Assembly: GCF_009674725.1 (NCBI RefSeq)
Contig: NZ_WKKH01000009.1
Coordinates: 62,001-126,000 of the forward strand
Reading direction: 5' to 3'
Length of the DNA: 64,000 bases
DNA from: Pedobacter petrophilus
GTDB taxonomy: Bacteria > Bacteroidota > Bacteroidia > Sphingobacteriales > Sphingobacteriaceae
A program made the position numbers and the translations under genes. The notes under the pieces are model-generated. The model searched no databases, was not told where the DNA came from, and saw nothing but the letters and a program-made list of their open reading frames with translations. The first letter of the stretch is position 1; the number at the start of each line of letters is the position of its first letter. This document shows positions 44,360-52,641 of the stretch, piece after piece.

Positions 44360-44393
44360 AACGGAATACACAACGTGTGTATTCCGTTTTTTT
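44360..44393 (+). terminator. Intrinsic terminator of the glucokinase-gnd-zwf-pgl group
   Basis: A 13-bp perfect stem (AACGGAATACACA with TGTGTATTCCGTT) and a 3-nt loop are followed by a T-tract, 36 nt past the pgl stop codon. Confidence 0.92.
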
Positions 44394-44435
44394 GTTAAAA
44401 CTTGGGACAATTAAAATTGATAAAGTTATTTGTGA

Positions 44436-45104
44436 CTACTGATTTCCCAGCCTCGTGGAGAAATCTGAAATCACATTCTGATATTTTCGAAGTACCCTGT
44501 CCCAATCGTGAAATTGCTCATCGGCTTTGACACTGGTTAATGGCATACCAGAATATTCACTAACTAACTTCACTTTATAAGTGAGCGGATCACTTTTAGA
44601 TAGCTTGATAATTAATCTGGTGCGAATGGTATTTTGAGCAAAACTCTGAATACTCCAGGCCGTACGTAAATAGGAAGTTTCTTTATCTGCAACTTCTATT
44701 GCATCGAAATAATCCGTTACGATTTGATTTGCTCTCTTCCAAACATCAGTAATATCCAATTTCTTATTCACCTCTATGGAAAAGTCGATATTGGCTTGGT
44801 CTGTTTTGATGGAAGCCTCTTCCGCATCATCTTTTTTCATATCAAAAAACTGTTTCTTTGGAGGCTCTGTCATTCCCTTTTTATTACAGTAAGTTTGCTC
44901 ATAGCGTAAAAACCCTGATTTCTGGATCTTTACGTTTACACAAGAATTTTTCGGGACTTTTATTTTCAGACTGCCCGTACCCAGGCTTTGGCCGTCTACA
45001 ATAATTTTGGCATCTGGTTCTGAAGCAGAGACCTCTACAGTTTGAGCCTTAACGGCCAATGTGCACATTGCACCTATCATGAGCATGATGAATTTAGACT
45101 TCAT
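44436..45104 (-). CDS. Secreted PEGA-domain-like protein
   Basis: The 222-residue protein has a leader ending AVKAQ. The first 70 residues of the mature part look like a PEGA domain (VSASEPDAKIIVDGQSLGTG, VNVKIQKSGFLRYEQTY). The rest is a mixed alpha/beta region with VWKRANQIVTDYFDAIEVAD and TRLIIKLSKSDPLTYKVKLV that I cannot assign. PEGA domains are extracytoplasmic and of unclear function. It is probably a single-gene unit convergent with pgl. Confidence 0.65.
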   Translation of the reverse strand: MKSKFIMLMIGAMCTLAVKAQTVEVSASEPDAKIIVDGQSLGTGSLKIKVPKNSCVNVKIQKSGFLRYEQTYCNKKGMTEPPKKQFFDMKKDDAEEASIKTDQANIDFSIEVNKKLDITDVWKRANQIVTDYFDAIEVADKETSYLRTAWSIQSFAQNTIRTRLIIKLSKSDPLTYKVKLVSEYSGMPLTSVKADEQFHDWDRVLRKYQNVISDFSTRLGNQ

Positions 45105-45216
45105 AAATATAATTTGCAGGGTTATGCCGTCAAAAGTAATGTTAGATGTGATGATGAAAAATACCCAATACCGGGTATATTGAAGTAAAAGACAGGAATA
45201 AAACCGTTGTAAAAAG

Positions 45217-45251
45217 AAATAGCGTCTGATTATTAAAATCAGACGCTATTT
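45217..45251. terminator. Terminator downstream of ppx
   Basis: A 15-bp perfect stem (left arm 45217-45231, right arm 45237-45251) with a 5-nt loop is flanked by A- and T-rich runs. It lies 46 nt past the ppx stop on the minus strand. Confidence 0.9.
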
Positions 45252-45297
45252 TAAGCTTTACTTTAGATCAATGCCCAACAAGGCATATCAATTAACT

Positions 45298-46197
45298 TTA
45301 AACGTTCGTATTAACACCTGTCAGGTTTTCCTCAATCAACAATTTAATTATGCCATCGGCCATCCCCACCTTAGGAACATAAATTTGCTTAATTCCTGTC
45401 CATTTCATCAGGGTTAAATAAATTTCACTCGCCGGGATAATCACATCTGCACGATCGGGGTTTAACCTTAGCGTACTAATTCTCTCTTTCAGTGAGTAGC
45501 TGGTCAGTTTATTATAGAGCGCATTTAATTTCTGAAGTGACAGTGGGGCATTGTCTTTCTCCTCACTCATTCTAAAGAGCTTGTTGATGTTACCGCCTGT
45601 TCCAATTCCGGCAAGGTGTTTATGTCCTTTAGTATGCTCCTTTACCCACTCTTTCATTTCTTCCCAAGTCTCTTCTTTATCCTGATTATCAAGCATTCTT
45701 ATGGTGCCAATATCAAAGGAACGAGATGCTTCCGGTGAGCCTTTCACAAAAATAGACAGCTCGGTACTACCTCCGCCCACATCAATATAAAGGTAGGTTT
45801 TGCTATCATCAAGATCAGCTTCAATATGGTTGGCATAAATAATATTTGCTTCTCTTTGTCCTTCGATAATTTCCAGGCTAATGTCAGTTTTTTCTTTGAT
45901 CATTTTCACAATATCCTGGCCATTTTGTGCTTCCCGCATGGCGGAAGTTGCACAAGCTAAGTATTCCGAAACGTGATAAACATCCATCAAATTTTTGAAA
46001 GCCATCATGGTTTTAATCAAATCTCCTGCCTTCTTTTCAGAAATGTGTTTATCCAAAAAGGCATCATCGCCCAAACGAAGCGGAACACGAATCAAGGTAT
46101 TTTTCTTGTAACTGTAATTTCCATCTTGTTTGCTGATATCTGCAATGAGTAACCTCACTGCATTAGAACCGATATCTATCGCTGCGTATCTTAACAT
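45298..46197 (-). CDS. ppx: Exopolyphosphatase / GppA-type phosphatase (short form)
   Basis: The 299-residue protein has the ASKHA phosphate motifs AAIDIGSNAVRLLIAD (6-21) and IDVGGGSTELSIF near 137. It lacks the C-terminal HD-like domain of E. coli Ppx, as is usual for the short Ppx/GppA proteins. It would hydrolyse polyphosphate ends or pppGpp. Its ATG shares one base with the ppk1 stop (TAATG), so the two polyphosphate enzymes of opposite direction are translationally coupled. Confidence 0.92.
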   Translation of the reverse strand: MLRYAAIDIGSNAVRLLIADISKQDGNYSYKKNTLIRVPLRLGDDAFLDKHISEKKAGDLIKTMMAFKNLMDVYHVSEYLACATSAMREAQNGQDIVKMIKEKTDISLEIIEGQREANIIYANHIEADLDDSKTYLYIDVGGGSTELSIFVKGSPEASRSFDIGTIRMLDNQDKEETWEEMKEWVKEHTKGHKHLAGIGTGGNINKLFRMSEEKDNAPLSLQKLNALYNKLTSYSLKERISTLRLNPDRADVIIPASEIYLTLMKWTGIKQIYVPKVGMADGIIKLLIEENLTGVNTNV

Positions 46198-48257
46198 TAT
46201 GATTGGTGCTTGGTTTTTAAATAGTTATAGGTATCAACCTGTGCCCGTATTTTTTTACTTAACCTGTTTTTATGATATTTATTATTGCTTAACGCATTAA
46301 TCTGCCGGGCTTTTGTATTGTCTTGTAACTGAAGGTCGATAATATCCTGAATTTCCTGTTTTACATCGGGGTCTAAAACCGGGAAGCCCACTTCTACCCT
46401 ATGCTCAAAATTTCTGCTCATTAAATCTGCAGACGATAAATACATGTCATTTTTGCCATTATTACTGAAGATGTAAACCCTCGCATGTTCCAAAAATTTA
46501 TCGATGATGCTAATGGCAGTGATATTTTCACTAAAGCCTTTTACACCTGGTACTAAACAGCAAATCCCACGTACAATCAATTGAATTTTTACCCCGGCGT
46601 TGCTGGCATCGTAAAGTTTGGAAATTAAGCCTTCGTCTGCCAAACTGTTTACTTTCAATAAGATATAGGCAATTTTCCCAGCCCTGGCATTTCTGATTTC
46701 CCGGTTAATGAAATTTACCAGCTTGGAACGGCTTTCCAGAGGCGAAACAATTAAGTGCTTATAGCCCTTGGTTACAGTACGTTTGCTTAATGCATCAAAA
46801 AGCTTGACTAAATCATTTGTAATTTCTTTTTTAGCCGTGAAAATACTGTGATCGCAGTACAACCCAGCGGTTTTTTCGTTAAAGTTTCCCGTGGCCAGGT
46901 TAGCATAATAAACCGGCTTTTCCTTCTCAATTCTTTTAACCAGACAAATTTTGGAATGAACCTTATAATCGGTTAATCCATAATTTACCTTCACTCCTTC
47001 TTCCATCAGGCGGGTCGTCCAGAATATATTTGCTTGTTCATCGAACCTGGCTTTAAGTTCTAAGAGCACAGAGACTACCTTTCCGTTTTTAGCGGCGTTG
47101 ATTAATGCATTAATTACTTTTGAGTTTTCTGCAAGTCTGTACAACGTAATCTGAATTTCGGTCACCTTTGGATCAATGGCGGCCTCACGAAGAAACAAAA
47201 TGATGTAATCGTAAGATTGATAGGGAAGATTTACCAGGTAATCCCGCTGCGCAACTTTGGCAAACATACTTTGTGTCCGGTGTAAATCATGCACCTTTAA
47301 GGGTACATTCGGCGCATATTCCAGTTCTTTTTTGCCAACATTAGGAAAAGAAATAAAATCACCAAATTTATGGTAGCGATTGCCCGGAATTAAACTTTCT
47401 GCTTCGAGCTTCAGCTTATTTACCAGAACGGTAAGCATATTTAGCGGCATGGCAGAATCATAAAGCAGGCGCATTGGCTTCCCTTTTTTACGCTTTTCTA
47501 AGCTGCTTTTTAGATCTTCAATAAATTTATCATTAATATTTTTGTCGATATCCAGTTCCGCATCACGGGTTAACTGGATAGAATATGCTTCCAGGTTATC
47601 ATAAGTGAAAACATAGAAGATATCGTCAAGACAATAACGAATAATGTCTTCAGCCAGGATAATAAATTTCAGATCATTGGTTTCGGGTAAAACCAGGAAT
47701 CTGGGCAGGTTGGGTGGAATTTCTATTAAAGCATATTTCTCTCTTATCTTCGTATCTTTTTTAGAGAGTTTAACAAAGAAATACAGATACCTGTCCTTAA
47801 GTTCCGGAAAAGGCTTATCCATATCCAGCATGATGGGTACGAGGTTTGATAAGATCTTATCACGAAAGTGATTTTTAACAAACTCACCACGGCTTACATT
47901 CAGCTGGGTATCATTTAAAATGAAGATTCTGTTTTGTGCGAGTTCATTAATAAGGGTGGCCTGAAAAAGCTGATCGAATTTACGTTCCTGCTTAACCACA
48001 ATATTCTTAATTTCATTCAGGATTTTCCTGGGGTTGAAACCTAAAAGTGCCTTTGCTTTATCATTGAGGTTAGTCAGGCGCGTCATCGTAGCTACCCGTA
48101 CCCGATAAAATTCTTCGAGGTTTGACGAAAAGATAGAGAGAAACTTTATTCGTTCGATAAGCGGGACAGTTTCATCGGCAGCTTCCTGCAATACACGCTC
48201 GTTAAAGTAAAGCCAACTTATTTCACGATTTAAAAATGGTATCTTCTTTTTGCTCAT
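46197..48257 (-). CDS. ppk1: Polyphosphate kinase 1
   Basis: The 686-residue enzyme starts FLNREISWLYFNERVLQEA, the PPK1 N-domain signature. It has the two phospholipase-D-like C-domains with the histidine motifs YKVHSKICLVKR (the expected autophosphorylated His) and LYCDHSIF, and EITLYRLAENSKV between. It makes polyphosphate from ATP reversibly. A hairpin lies only 16-35 nt before the start and an upstream TTAA-repeat element resembles that of susC. Both are treated in the findings. Confidence 0.96.
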   Translation of the reverse strand: MSKKKIPFLNREISWLYFNERVLQEAADETVPLIERIKFLSIFSSNLEEFYRVRVATMTRLTNLNDKAKALLGFNPRKILNEIKNIVVKQERKFDQLFQATLINELAQNRIFILNDTQLNVSRGEFVKNHFRDKILSNLVPIMLDMDKPFPELKDRYLYFFVKLSKKDTKIREKYALIEIPPNLPRFLVLPETNDLKFIILAEDIIRYCLDDIFYVFTYDNLEAYSIQLTRDAELDIDKNINDKFIEDLKSSLEKRKKGKPMRLLYDSAMPLNMLTVLVNKLKLEAESLIPGNRYHKFGDFISFPNVGKKELEYAPNVPLKVHDLHRTQSMFAKVAQRDYLVNLPYQSYDYIILFLREAAIDPKVTEIQITLYRLAENSKVINALINAAKNGKVVSVLLELKARFDEQANIFWTTRLMEEGVKVNYGLTDYKVHSKICLVKRIEKEKPVYYANLATGNFNEKTAGLYCDHSIFTAKKEITNDLVKLFDALSKRTVTKGYKHLIVSPLESRSKLVNFINREIRNARAGKIAYILLKVNSLADEGLISKLYDASNAGVKIQLIVRGICCLVPGVKGFSENITAISIIDKFLEHARVYIFSNNGKNDMYLSSADLMSRNFEHRVEVGFPVLDPDVKQEIQDIIDLQLQDNTKARQINALSNNKYHKNRLSKKIRAQVDTYNYLKTKHQS

Positions 48258-48272
48258 TTAAAAAAATAAAAA

Positions 48273-48292
48273 ATCCCTGCCAAAACAGGGAT
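48273..48292 (-). terminator. Intrinsic terminator of the histone-H1-like gene, adjoining ppk1
   Basis: A 7-bp stem (ATCCCTG with CAGGGAT) has a 6-nt loop and is followed on the minus strand by a T/A-rich run. It stands only 15 nt from the ppk1 start codon. Confidence 0.75.
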
Positions 48293-48295
48293 GCT

Positions 48296-48332
48296 CAAAA
48301 CTGCATATTAATTTGTTAAGTAAATGTTAATT
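48296..48332 (-). promoter_or_regulatory. Candidate ppk1 promoter with Pho-box-like TTAA repeats
   Basis: The -7-like CAGTTTTG (minus strand, 48303 to 48296) matches five of six fixed positions. Twelve nt upstream lies the repeat TTAAGTAAATGTTAATT (plus strand, 48316-48332), with an 11-nt period. It matches the susC element at 12 of 15 positions, and TTAACA at 48349 is in the same phase. Confidence 0.4.
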
Positions 48333-48356
48333 CACACACGAGTTAACGTTAACAAA

Positions 48357-48989
48357 TTATTTTTTAGTTGTCACTTTAACCGCTTTTTTAACAACAGGCA
48401 CAACTTTATCTTTCGCTGCTTCAGTCTCTTTTACAGCTGTAGTAGTTTTGGCAACCGTTTTCTTTACTGCACTTGCCGCTTTAGTGGAAGCAGCTTTAAT
48501 ATCTGTTTTTACCGTTTCTAATTCTGGAGTCGCAATTTTATCAGTTTGCTCAACGGCGTTTTCAACTGCCTTAATTGGTTTAGCCATTGCTTTTTCGGCT
48601 TTTTCTGCTGTTGCAATGGCAGCAACTTTAACACTTTGAACTACAGGTTTCGCTTTCGAAATCGCTTTCTTAACTACTTTAGCAGCGTTTTTCTCTGCTT
48701 TGTTTGCCGCTTTTTCAACTGGTTTTTTAACTTCTTGTGTTTTTTCTTTTGTTGAATGCAAAATTCCATCTATTTTTTGCCCAACATCTGCTTTTATTAA
48801 GGTAAATTTTTTCGTTAATTTCTTTGCAACACGTTTGCTGGCTTTAGCCACTTCAGTGCTAATCTCCGATGCATCATGCCCTAGACTTATTACTACTTCC
48901 ATAAACTGAGCAGTTAAAGATTGCTCTAACTGTTTTATAGCATCTTTTTTAAATGCTTTTTTTTGAGGCTTAGCTTTAGTGGTTTTCAT
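48357..48989 (-). CDS. Histone H1-like Lys/Ala-rich protein
   Basis: The 210-residue protein from ATG 48989 has a short N-terminal folded segment (about 15-60: IKQLEQSLTAQFMEVVISLG). A long Lys/Ala/Val-rich tail follows with KKAVKVTTKK at the end and repeated KAV/KKA/AEKA units, resembling AlgP, histone H1 and other bacterial nucleoid-associated tails. It probably binds DNA or RNA through charge. An in-frame TTG at 49013 was rejected as start. It is divergent from yajQ. Confidence 0.72.
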   Translation of the reverse strand: MKTTKAKPQKKAFKKDAIKQLEQSLTAQFMEVVISLGHDASEISTEVAKASKRVAKKLTKKFTLIKADVGQKIDGILHSTKEKTQEVKKPVEKAANKAEKNAAKVVKKAISKAKPVVQSVKVAAIATAEKAEKAMAKPIKAVENAVEQTDKIATPELETVKTDIKAASTKAASAVKKTVAKTTTAVKETEAAKDKVVPVVKKAVKVTTKK

Positions 48990-49064
48990 AATATTTTTCG
49001 TTTTTTTGTACAATCGATTTAATTTCTCTTAAATCTACTAATTTTTTACATTAAAGCTAAAACC

Positions 49065-49556
49065 ATGCCTTCTTTTGATATCGTAAGTAAAGTTGATGCG
49101 CAGACTCTTGATAACGCAATTAACAATGCTAAAAAAGAAATATTGAACCGTTTTGATTTCAACGGCTCGAAAAGTACTGTCGAACTGGATAAGAAAACAA
49201 ATGTTATAACGATTGTTACTGAGGACGATATGCGTTTAAAAGCAATTGAAGGTTCCATTATTTCACGAATGATGAAACAAAATCTGGATCCTAAGAGTAT
49301 GGATTTCGGTAAGGAGAATATTGCATCAGGAAATATGATCCGTAAGGAGATAACAATTAAAGAAGGTTTGGATAAAGAAGCTGCAAAAAAAGTTGTGGCA
49401 AAAATTAAAGCCAGTGGTCTAAAAGTTCAGCCCTCTATCATGGATGACCAGGTTCGGGTAACAGCGAAAAAAATTGATGATCTTCAGGCAGTGATTACGC
49501 TTTGTCGCGGAGAAGATTTTGATCAGCCTTTACAGTTCATCAACATGAGGAACTAA
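49065..49556 (+). CDS. yajQ: YajQ-family nucleotide-binding protein
   Basis: The 163-residue protein matches YajQ throughout. It opens MPSFDIVSKVD, has NAKKEILNRFDFNGSKS, and ends LQAVITLCRGEDFDQPLQFINMRN in short recognisable blocks. It folds as two tandem ferredoxin-like domains. YajQ relatives bind RNA or tRNA, and a Xanthomonas member binds cyclic di-GMP. The role in Bacteroidota is unproven. Its start directly follows the divergent H1-like gene. Confidence 0.95.
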   Translation: MPSFDIVSKVDAQTLDNAINNAKKEILNRFDFNGSKSTVELDKKTNVITIVTEDDMRLKAIEGSIISRMMKQNLDPKSMDFGKENIASGNMIRKEITIKEGLDKEAAKKVVAKIKASGLKVQPSIMDDQVRVTAKKIDDLQAVITLCRGEDFDQPLQFINMRN

Positions 49557-49614
49557 TATGCTTTCAAATTATTTAAGCGGGTGGTTTCCCATCATCTGCT
49601 AATCTACTTCTACC

Positions 49615-50052
49615 ATGCAAATAAGCGAAAACGGATTTATATTTTCTGATAAAAAGGACCTTCTCCAGGTTAATTCCATTCACCGCTACCTCAGCAAAGA
49701 ATCTTATTGGGCTCAGCATATCCCTTTAGAAACTGTTCAGCGTTCTATTGAAAATTCCCTATGCTTCGGAATTTATAAAGGTACAGAACAAATTGGTTTT
49801 GCACGCTGGGTTACAGATAGGGCAACTACCGGGTGGCTTTGCGATGTCTATATTGAATCTGCTTATCGTGGCCAGGGCTTATCAAAAAAACTAATGTCAT
49901 TTATGATTTTTCATCCAGACCTTCAGGGCCTGCACCGTTACCAACTGGCTACAGCAGATGCACATGGTTTATATGCACAATTTGGCTTTGCTCCGATTGA
50001 AAATCCAGAAAATCAAATGGCGATTGTAATTAAAAACGCCTACCAAAAGTAA
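49615..50052 (+). CDS. GNAT-family N-acetyltransferase
   Basis: The 145-residue single-domain GNAT protein has acetyl-CoA motif A as DVYIESAYRGQGLSKKLM near 79-96 and a C-terminal YAQFGFAPIENPE motif B. There is no leader peptide. Acceptor substrate unknown. It lies 58 nt after yajQ on the same strand and is probably in a separate transcript. Confidence 0.88.
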   Translation: MQISENGFIFSDKKDLLQVNSIHRYLSKESYWAQHIPLETVQRSIENSLCFGIYKGTEQIGFARWVTDRATTGWLCDVYIESAYRGQGLSKKLMSFMIFHPDLQGLHRYQLATADAHGLYAQFGFAPIENPENQMAIVIKNAYQK

Positions 50053-50123
50053 GATCCCGTACTGGATTAGCAAACCTTTTTCTTTTCCTCTTGTTTTAGC
50101 TATATATTAAAACAAGACATTAC

Positions 50124-50720
50124 ATGAAAAAGATATTTATGCTATCAGCAATAGTTGCTGCCTCAGTTACATTTCAGGCTTGCCAAACGGCAGATAAGAA
50201 ATCATCAACAACAAAAGACAGCATTTCCGGTGATACTTCAATGGTAAATGGAAACCATGTTTCAGGATCTGAAGTAGTTGAGTCTGGAATTGATGATGCT
50301 GGAGCAACATTTTTGAGAAAAGCTGCTGTCGGTGGAATTATGGAAGTGGAAGCCGCGAAGATTGCACAACAAAATGCTTCCAGCCAGGAGGTAAAAGATT
50401 TTGCAGCAAAAATGCTGGAAGACCATACCAAAGCAAACAAGGAACTGAAAGCATTTGCCATTCAAAAGAAGGTTATTACACCAGATGCGTTGCCTGGGGA
50501 AGACCAGATTCATCTGGATGAAATGAAAAAAATTAAAGGTGCAGCATTTGATAAGCACTATATGGGAATGATGGTTACTGACCATGATAAAACGGTCGCT
50601 TTATTTAAAGATGGAGCTCAGAACCGGGATGCGGGCTTAAAACAATGGGCTACAAAAACGCTTGCTGTGATTGAACAGCATGATGAAATGGCTAAAAAAA
50701 TCACATTAAATTTAAAATAA
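50124..50720 (+). CDS. DUF4142 lipoprotein
   Basis: The 198-residue protein has a leader with FQAC, giving a lipidated Cys at 20, and a Ser/Thr-rich linker. From residue 68 it has the DUF4142 four-helix region: FLRKAAVGGIMEVEAAKIAQ, SQEVKDFAAKMLEDHTKANKELK, HYMGMMVTDHDKTVALF and EQHDEMAKK. The conserved His residues suggest a ferritin-like bundle in the periplasm. The function is not established. A terminator follows. Confidence 0.87.
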   Translation: MKKIFMLSAIVAASVTFQACQTADKKSSTTKDSISGDTSMVNGNHVSGSEVVESGIDDAGATFLRKAAVGGIMEVEAAKIAQQNASSQEVKDFAAKMLEDHTKANKELKAFAIQKKVITPDALPGEDQIHLDEMKKIKGAAFDKHYMGMMVTDHDKTVALFKDGAQNRDAGLKQWATKTLAVIEQHDEMAKKITLNLK

Positions 50721-50742
50721 GTTAGTTTTTTATATAAAATTT

Positions 50743-50770
50743 AAATCCCAAATGGCTGCATTTGGGATTT
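50743..50770 (+). terminator. Intrinsic terminator of the DUF4142 gene
   Basis: A 12-bp perfect stem (AAATCCCAAATG with CATTTGGGATTT) and a 4-nt loop are followed by a T-run, 22 nt past the stop codon. Confidence 0.9.
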
Positions 50771-50869
50771 TTTCGTGTTAAAAGTTTAAACAGCATCATT
50801 TTTAAAACAATAATTCAGAATAAAAAAAATTAAAATTAACTTTCAGCGTTTAATTACAAAACTACATAA

Positions 50870-52483
50870 ATGAATAAGAATAGAATTTTCAATGTACTCT
50901 TAACTGGTGCATTTGTTATTGCACTTCCCTTATTTGCCAACGCACAAAAACCGAATTGGCAAAACTTTGATCTCAAAACCGATTCTACTTTTGGAATCAG
51001 TACCGAAAGAGCATATAAAGAACTTTTGAAAGGTAAAAAATCTACTAAAGTAATCGTTGCTGTTAATGACGGTGGTGTTGAAGCTACCCATGAAGATTTA
51101 AAAAGAATCATGTGGGTAAATACAAAAGAGATCGCTGGAAACGGTAAAGACGATGATAAAAACGGTTATGTTGATGATGTTCATGGCTGGAACTTTATTG
51201 GTGGTCCGAAAGAATCAGTAAACTTTGAAACTTTAGAGCTTACGCGGTTAGTTCGTCGAGATCAGGCCCGTTTTGCCAATACCACTGATGCTACAGTTGC
51301 AGAAAAAGATAAACAAGATTGGGAAGCTTTCAAAACCAGAAGGGCAGATCTGGAAAAAAAATTGGGTGAAGCGAAACAGGGTTTGGCTGGTATTGCAGGT
51401 TTTAAAAATGCGTTAGATGCTGTTGTTAAAAAGATTGGAAAAGAAAATCCAACAGCAGAAGATTTCAAAAATTTTAAACCTGCTAATGAGCCTGAAAGCC
51501 GCATACAATCGGTTATGTCTGAACAATTGCAGAAGGGCAGTTTTGCAGATTTTTATGAAGATCAGATTAAGGAAGGTGTAGATTATTATACCCGCCAGGC
51601 TGAATATAACCTTAACCTGGATTACGATCCGAGATCGATTGTTGGTGATAATCCAAATGATTCAAAAGAAAAATTTTACGGAAATAACGATGTAACCGGA
51701 CCTGATGCGATGCATGGTTCACATGTGGCCGGGATTATTGCTGCCGATAGAACCAATAAACTTGGGATTATGGGTGTTGCGGATAATGTTGCCATTATGG
51801 GGGTTCGTTGTACACCAAATGGTGATGAGCGCGATAAGGATGTGGCAAACAGTATTCGTTATGCTGTTGATAATGGTGCAAAAGTAATTAATATGAGTTT
51901 TGGTAAAGCCTACAGCTGGGACAAAGCCATTGTTAATGATGCGATGAAATATGCGGCTTCGAAAGATGTTCTAATTGTTCAGGCTGCCGGGAATGAGAAT
52001 CAGGATATTGATACAGAGAATAACTTTCCTAACCATAAAGATTTAGACGAAAAAACAATTGCCTCATGGATCACTGTTGGAGCATCCGGGCCGAAGGATG
52101 ACGAGACGCTAAAAGCAAGTTTCTCTAACTTTGGTAAAACACAGGTTGATGTTTTCGCTCCTGGTGTTCGCATTCACTCTACCGTTCCGGGATCAAAATA
52201 TAAAGATTTAGACGGAACAAGTATGGCTTCCCCTGTTGTTGCTGGTTTAGCTGGATTAATTCGTTCTTATTATCCAAAATTATCTGCTGCACAGGTAAAA
52301 GAGATCATTGTTAAATCGGTTACTAAAGTGAACCACAATGTATCTTACAAAAAAGGAGAGGAAGAAAACGCAGAAAGTGTTTCTGTACCATTCTCTGATT
52401 TATGTATCAGCGGCGGAATTGTTAACGCTTACGAAGCTTTGAAAATGGCAGCCACATATGGTCGCAGTTCAAACGCAAAATAA
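50870..52483 (+). CDS. Secreted S8-family subtilase
   Basis: The 537-residue protein has a leader ending FANAQ. The catalytic triad is Asp67 (VNDGG), His285 (GSHVAGIIA) and Ser451 (DGTSMASP). The gap between Asp and His is about 218 residues, much longer than in subtilisin, because a charged helical insertion (about 115-235) interrupts the catalytic domain. This layout is common in Bacteroidota S8 proteases. There is no sorting domain at the C-terminus. Substrates unknown. Confidence 0.93.
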   Translation: MNKNRIFNVLLTGAFVIALPLFANAQKPNWQNFDLKTDSTFGISTERAYKELLKGKKSTKVIVAVNDGGVEATHEDLKRIMWVNTKEIAGNGKDDDKNGYVDDVHGWNFIGGPKESVNFETLELTRLVRRDQARFANTTDATVAEKDKQDWEAFKTRRADLEKKLGEAKQGLAGIAGFKNALDAVVKKIGKENPTAEDFKNFKPANEPESRIQSVMSEQLQKGSFADFYEDQIKEGVDYYTRQAEYNLNLDYDPRSIVGDNPNDSKEKFYGNNDVTGPDAMHGSHVAGIIAADRTNKLGIMGVADNVAIMGVRCTPNGDERDKDVANSIRYAVDNGAKVINMSFGKAYSWDKAIVNDAMKYAASKDVLIVQAAGNENQDIDTENNFPNHKDLDEKTIASWITVGASGPKDDETLKASFSNFGKTQVDVFAPGVRIHSTVPGSKYKDLDGTSMASPVVAGLAGLIRSYYPKLSAAQVKEIIVKSVTKVNHNVSYKKGEEENAESVSVPFSDLCISGGIVNAYEALKMAATYGRSSNAK

Positions 52484-52508
52484 TTTCTAAACATTGCATG
52501 CTAAAAAA

Positions 52509-52536
52509 GAAAGCGAACCAATCGGTTCGCTTTTTT
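52509..52536 (+). terminator. Intrinsic terminator of the subtilase gene
   Basis: Arms AAGCGAACC and GGTTCGCTT have a 4-nt loop and are followed by a T-run, 27 nt past the stop codon. Confidence 0.9.
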
Positions 52537-52559
52537 GCATTTAAGGTAGCCGTAAACTA

Positions 52560-52639
52560 TTAACCACAGATATGCAGGATGGGCACAGAGAAAAGCTATG
52601 CGCCTAAATCCGTGTTTATCTGTGTCCATCTGTGGTTAA
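52560..52639. repeat. Intergenic inverted-repeat element of the CCACAGAT type
   Basis: TTAACCACAGAT (52560-52571) pairs perfectly with ATCTGTGGTTAA (52628-52639). Inside are further CACAGA and TCTGTGTCCATCTGTG units. It ends 3 nt before the stop of the molybdenum subunit gene. The phrase ATCTGTGTCCATCTGTGG recurs, in my recall, as a dispersed intergenic repeat in many unrelated genomes. Confidence 0.7.
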
Positions 52640-52641
52640 AA

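Noticed and set aside
48400..48760. Repetitive DNA in the H1-like gene considered as a tandem repeat or CRISPR-like array
   Set aside because: The periodicity is only codon-level Lys/Ala bias, with no fixed repeat and spacer lengths.
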